DNA of 6,082 bases from PUMD01 sp964599275 (lineage in GTDB: Bacteria > Bacillota > Sulfobacillia > SLMV01): positions 1 through 6,082 of the forward strand of contig CAZRFK010000099.1 of the NCBI GenBank assembly GCA_964599275.1. The letters are read 5' to 3'. Positions 5,712 to 6,082 of this stretch are shown in pieces. The position numbers and the translations under genes were made by a program. Under the pieces are notes generated by a model. It made no database searches, had not been told where the DNA came from, and saw nothing but the letters and a program-made list of their open reading frames with translations. Numbering within the stretch: position 1 is the first letter of the stretch; every line of letters begins with the position of its first letter.

Positions 5712-6082
5712 ATGAGTGATTCAAGATCCAGTTCGAATAGCGACTGGAATTCCTTTTGGAACCTGCTTTCGTTTCTGAACAGCAAGAGGTTTTTTTTGTT
5801 GGTGGCATTGTTGATTTTAGCAGTGACGACGGTGATAAAACTAACAATAGCACAGATGAGCAGAACGGCAGTGGATGCTCTGCTGCAGAGGGAGAGAGAA
5901 ACGTTCATTTTTGTGATGGTGGCCTTGATCTGTCTTGGCATTGCTGATGGCTGCAAGAGCGGGATATGGAGATACCTGCGGGCGTCATATGCTGGTGAAC
6001 TCGCCAGCAACATGCGGAGTGCGCTTGCTGGCAAGGTGCTGGATCTGCCGCTTCAGCGGGCTGAAGAGTTTTCTGCTGGAGA
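5712..6082 (+). CDS. ABC exporter subunit (transmembrane domain plus expected ATPase), 3'-truncated by window edge
   Basis: N-terminal 123 residues of an ABC transporter of the fused permease/ATPase type (MsbA/MdlB-like, type IV exporter fold). A TAG at 5697 closes the frame upstream, so the start is the ATG at 5712 (GGGGG at 5701-5705, 6 nt away) or the in-frame ATG at 5706 (AGGTGG at 5688-5693, 12 nt away). A polar Ser/Asn-rich leader and FWNLLSFLNSKRF precede helix 1 (about 27-49, FFLLVALLILAVTTVIKL). The exposed loop QMSRTAVDALLQRERETF (49-66) follows, then helix 2 (about 66-85). IWRYLRASYAGELASNMRSA (85-104) and LAGKVLDLPLQRAEEFSAG (105-123) match the coupling region in which exporters of this type read LR...LF..LL.LP...F....GE. 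The ATP-binding motifs would lie beyond the window. A partner half-transporter may follow. Substrate is unknown. Confidence 0.88.
   Translation, partial: MSDSRSSSNSDWNSFWNLLSFLNSKRFFLLVALLILAVTTVIKLTIAQMSRTAVDALLQRERETFIFVMVALICLGIADGCKSGIWRYLRASYAGELASNMRSALAGKVLDLPLQRAEEFSAG

Noticed and set aside
5558..6034. 158-codon minus-strand open frame; its last 50 residues (for example HYDHLMQITTEGQILNPYV) look somewhat protein-like
   Set aside because: Most of it lies opposite the clear ABC exporter N-terminus. The part outside (5558-5705) has no start and faintly recalls a phage terminase small-subunit stretch, but lacks that family's following motif. An open run this short is expected by chance.

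Overview
The window looks like bacterial chromosome of roughly balanced base composition. Genes start on ATG behind purine-rich Shine-Dalgarno sites; the same AAAGGAG, 8 nt from the ATG, serves both lipoprotein genes. There are two Sec/lipobox lipoproteins, one with a GerMN domain, a domain best known from spore-forming and other Gram-positive-affiliated lineages. This points to a Firmicutes-, Actinobacteria- or Chloroflexi-like anaerobe, but nothing here fixes the lineage. No rRNA, tRNA, CRISPR array, transposase or phage gene was seen.

Layout from left to right: a MATE-family efflux pump cut by the left edge (1-1286, +) converges on a C45-family Ntn-hydrolase/acyltransferase (1478-2578, -). 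The hydrolase is divergent from a short + strand cluster: a tiny possibly frameshifted ORF (2717-2855) overlapping the start of an unrecognised small membrane protein (2834-3280). A coiled-coil/GerMN lipoprotein follows (3403-4032, +). It converges, across a region rich in inverted repeats (4033-4347), on an acidic lipoprotein of unknown function (4456-5175, -). A 530-base gap with no convincing gene then leads to the first third or less of an ABC exporter subunit (5712 to the right edge, +).

The genes do not form an obvious pathway. Orientation alternates often, so most are probably transcribed singly or in pairs. The common theme is the cell envelope: two transporters, two surface lipoproteins and one small integral membrane protein.

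Two signals stand out. First, the acidic lipoprotein reads on in the same frame for 35 protein-like codons past its TAA stop (4348-4455), which suggests a recent nonsense truncation or stop readthrough. Second, the tiny ORF at 2717 has the best ribosome binding site in the window but stops after 14 codons, and a +1 shift at that stop continues into a protein-like frame that ends just inside the next gene. Both may be ordinary gene decay or sequence error. I found no convincing evidence of a new multi-gene system.
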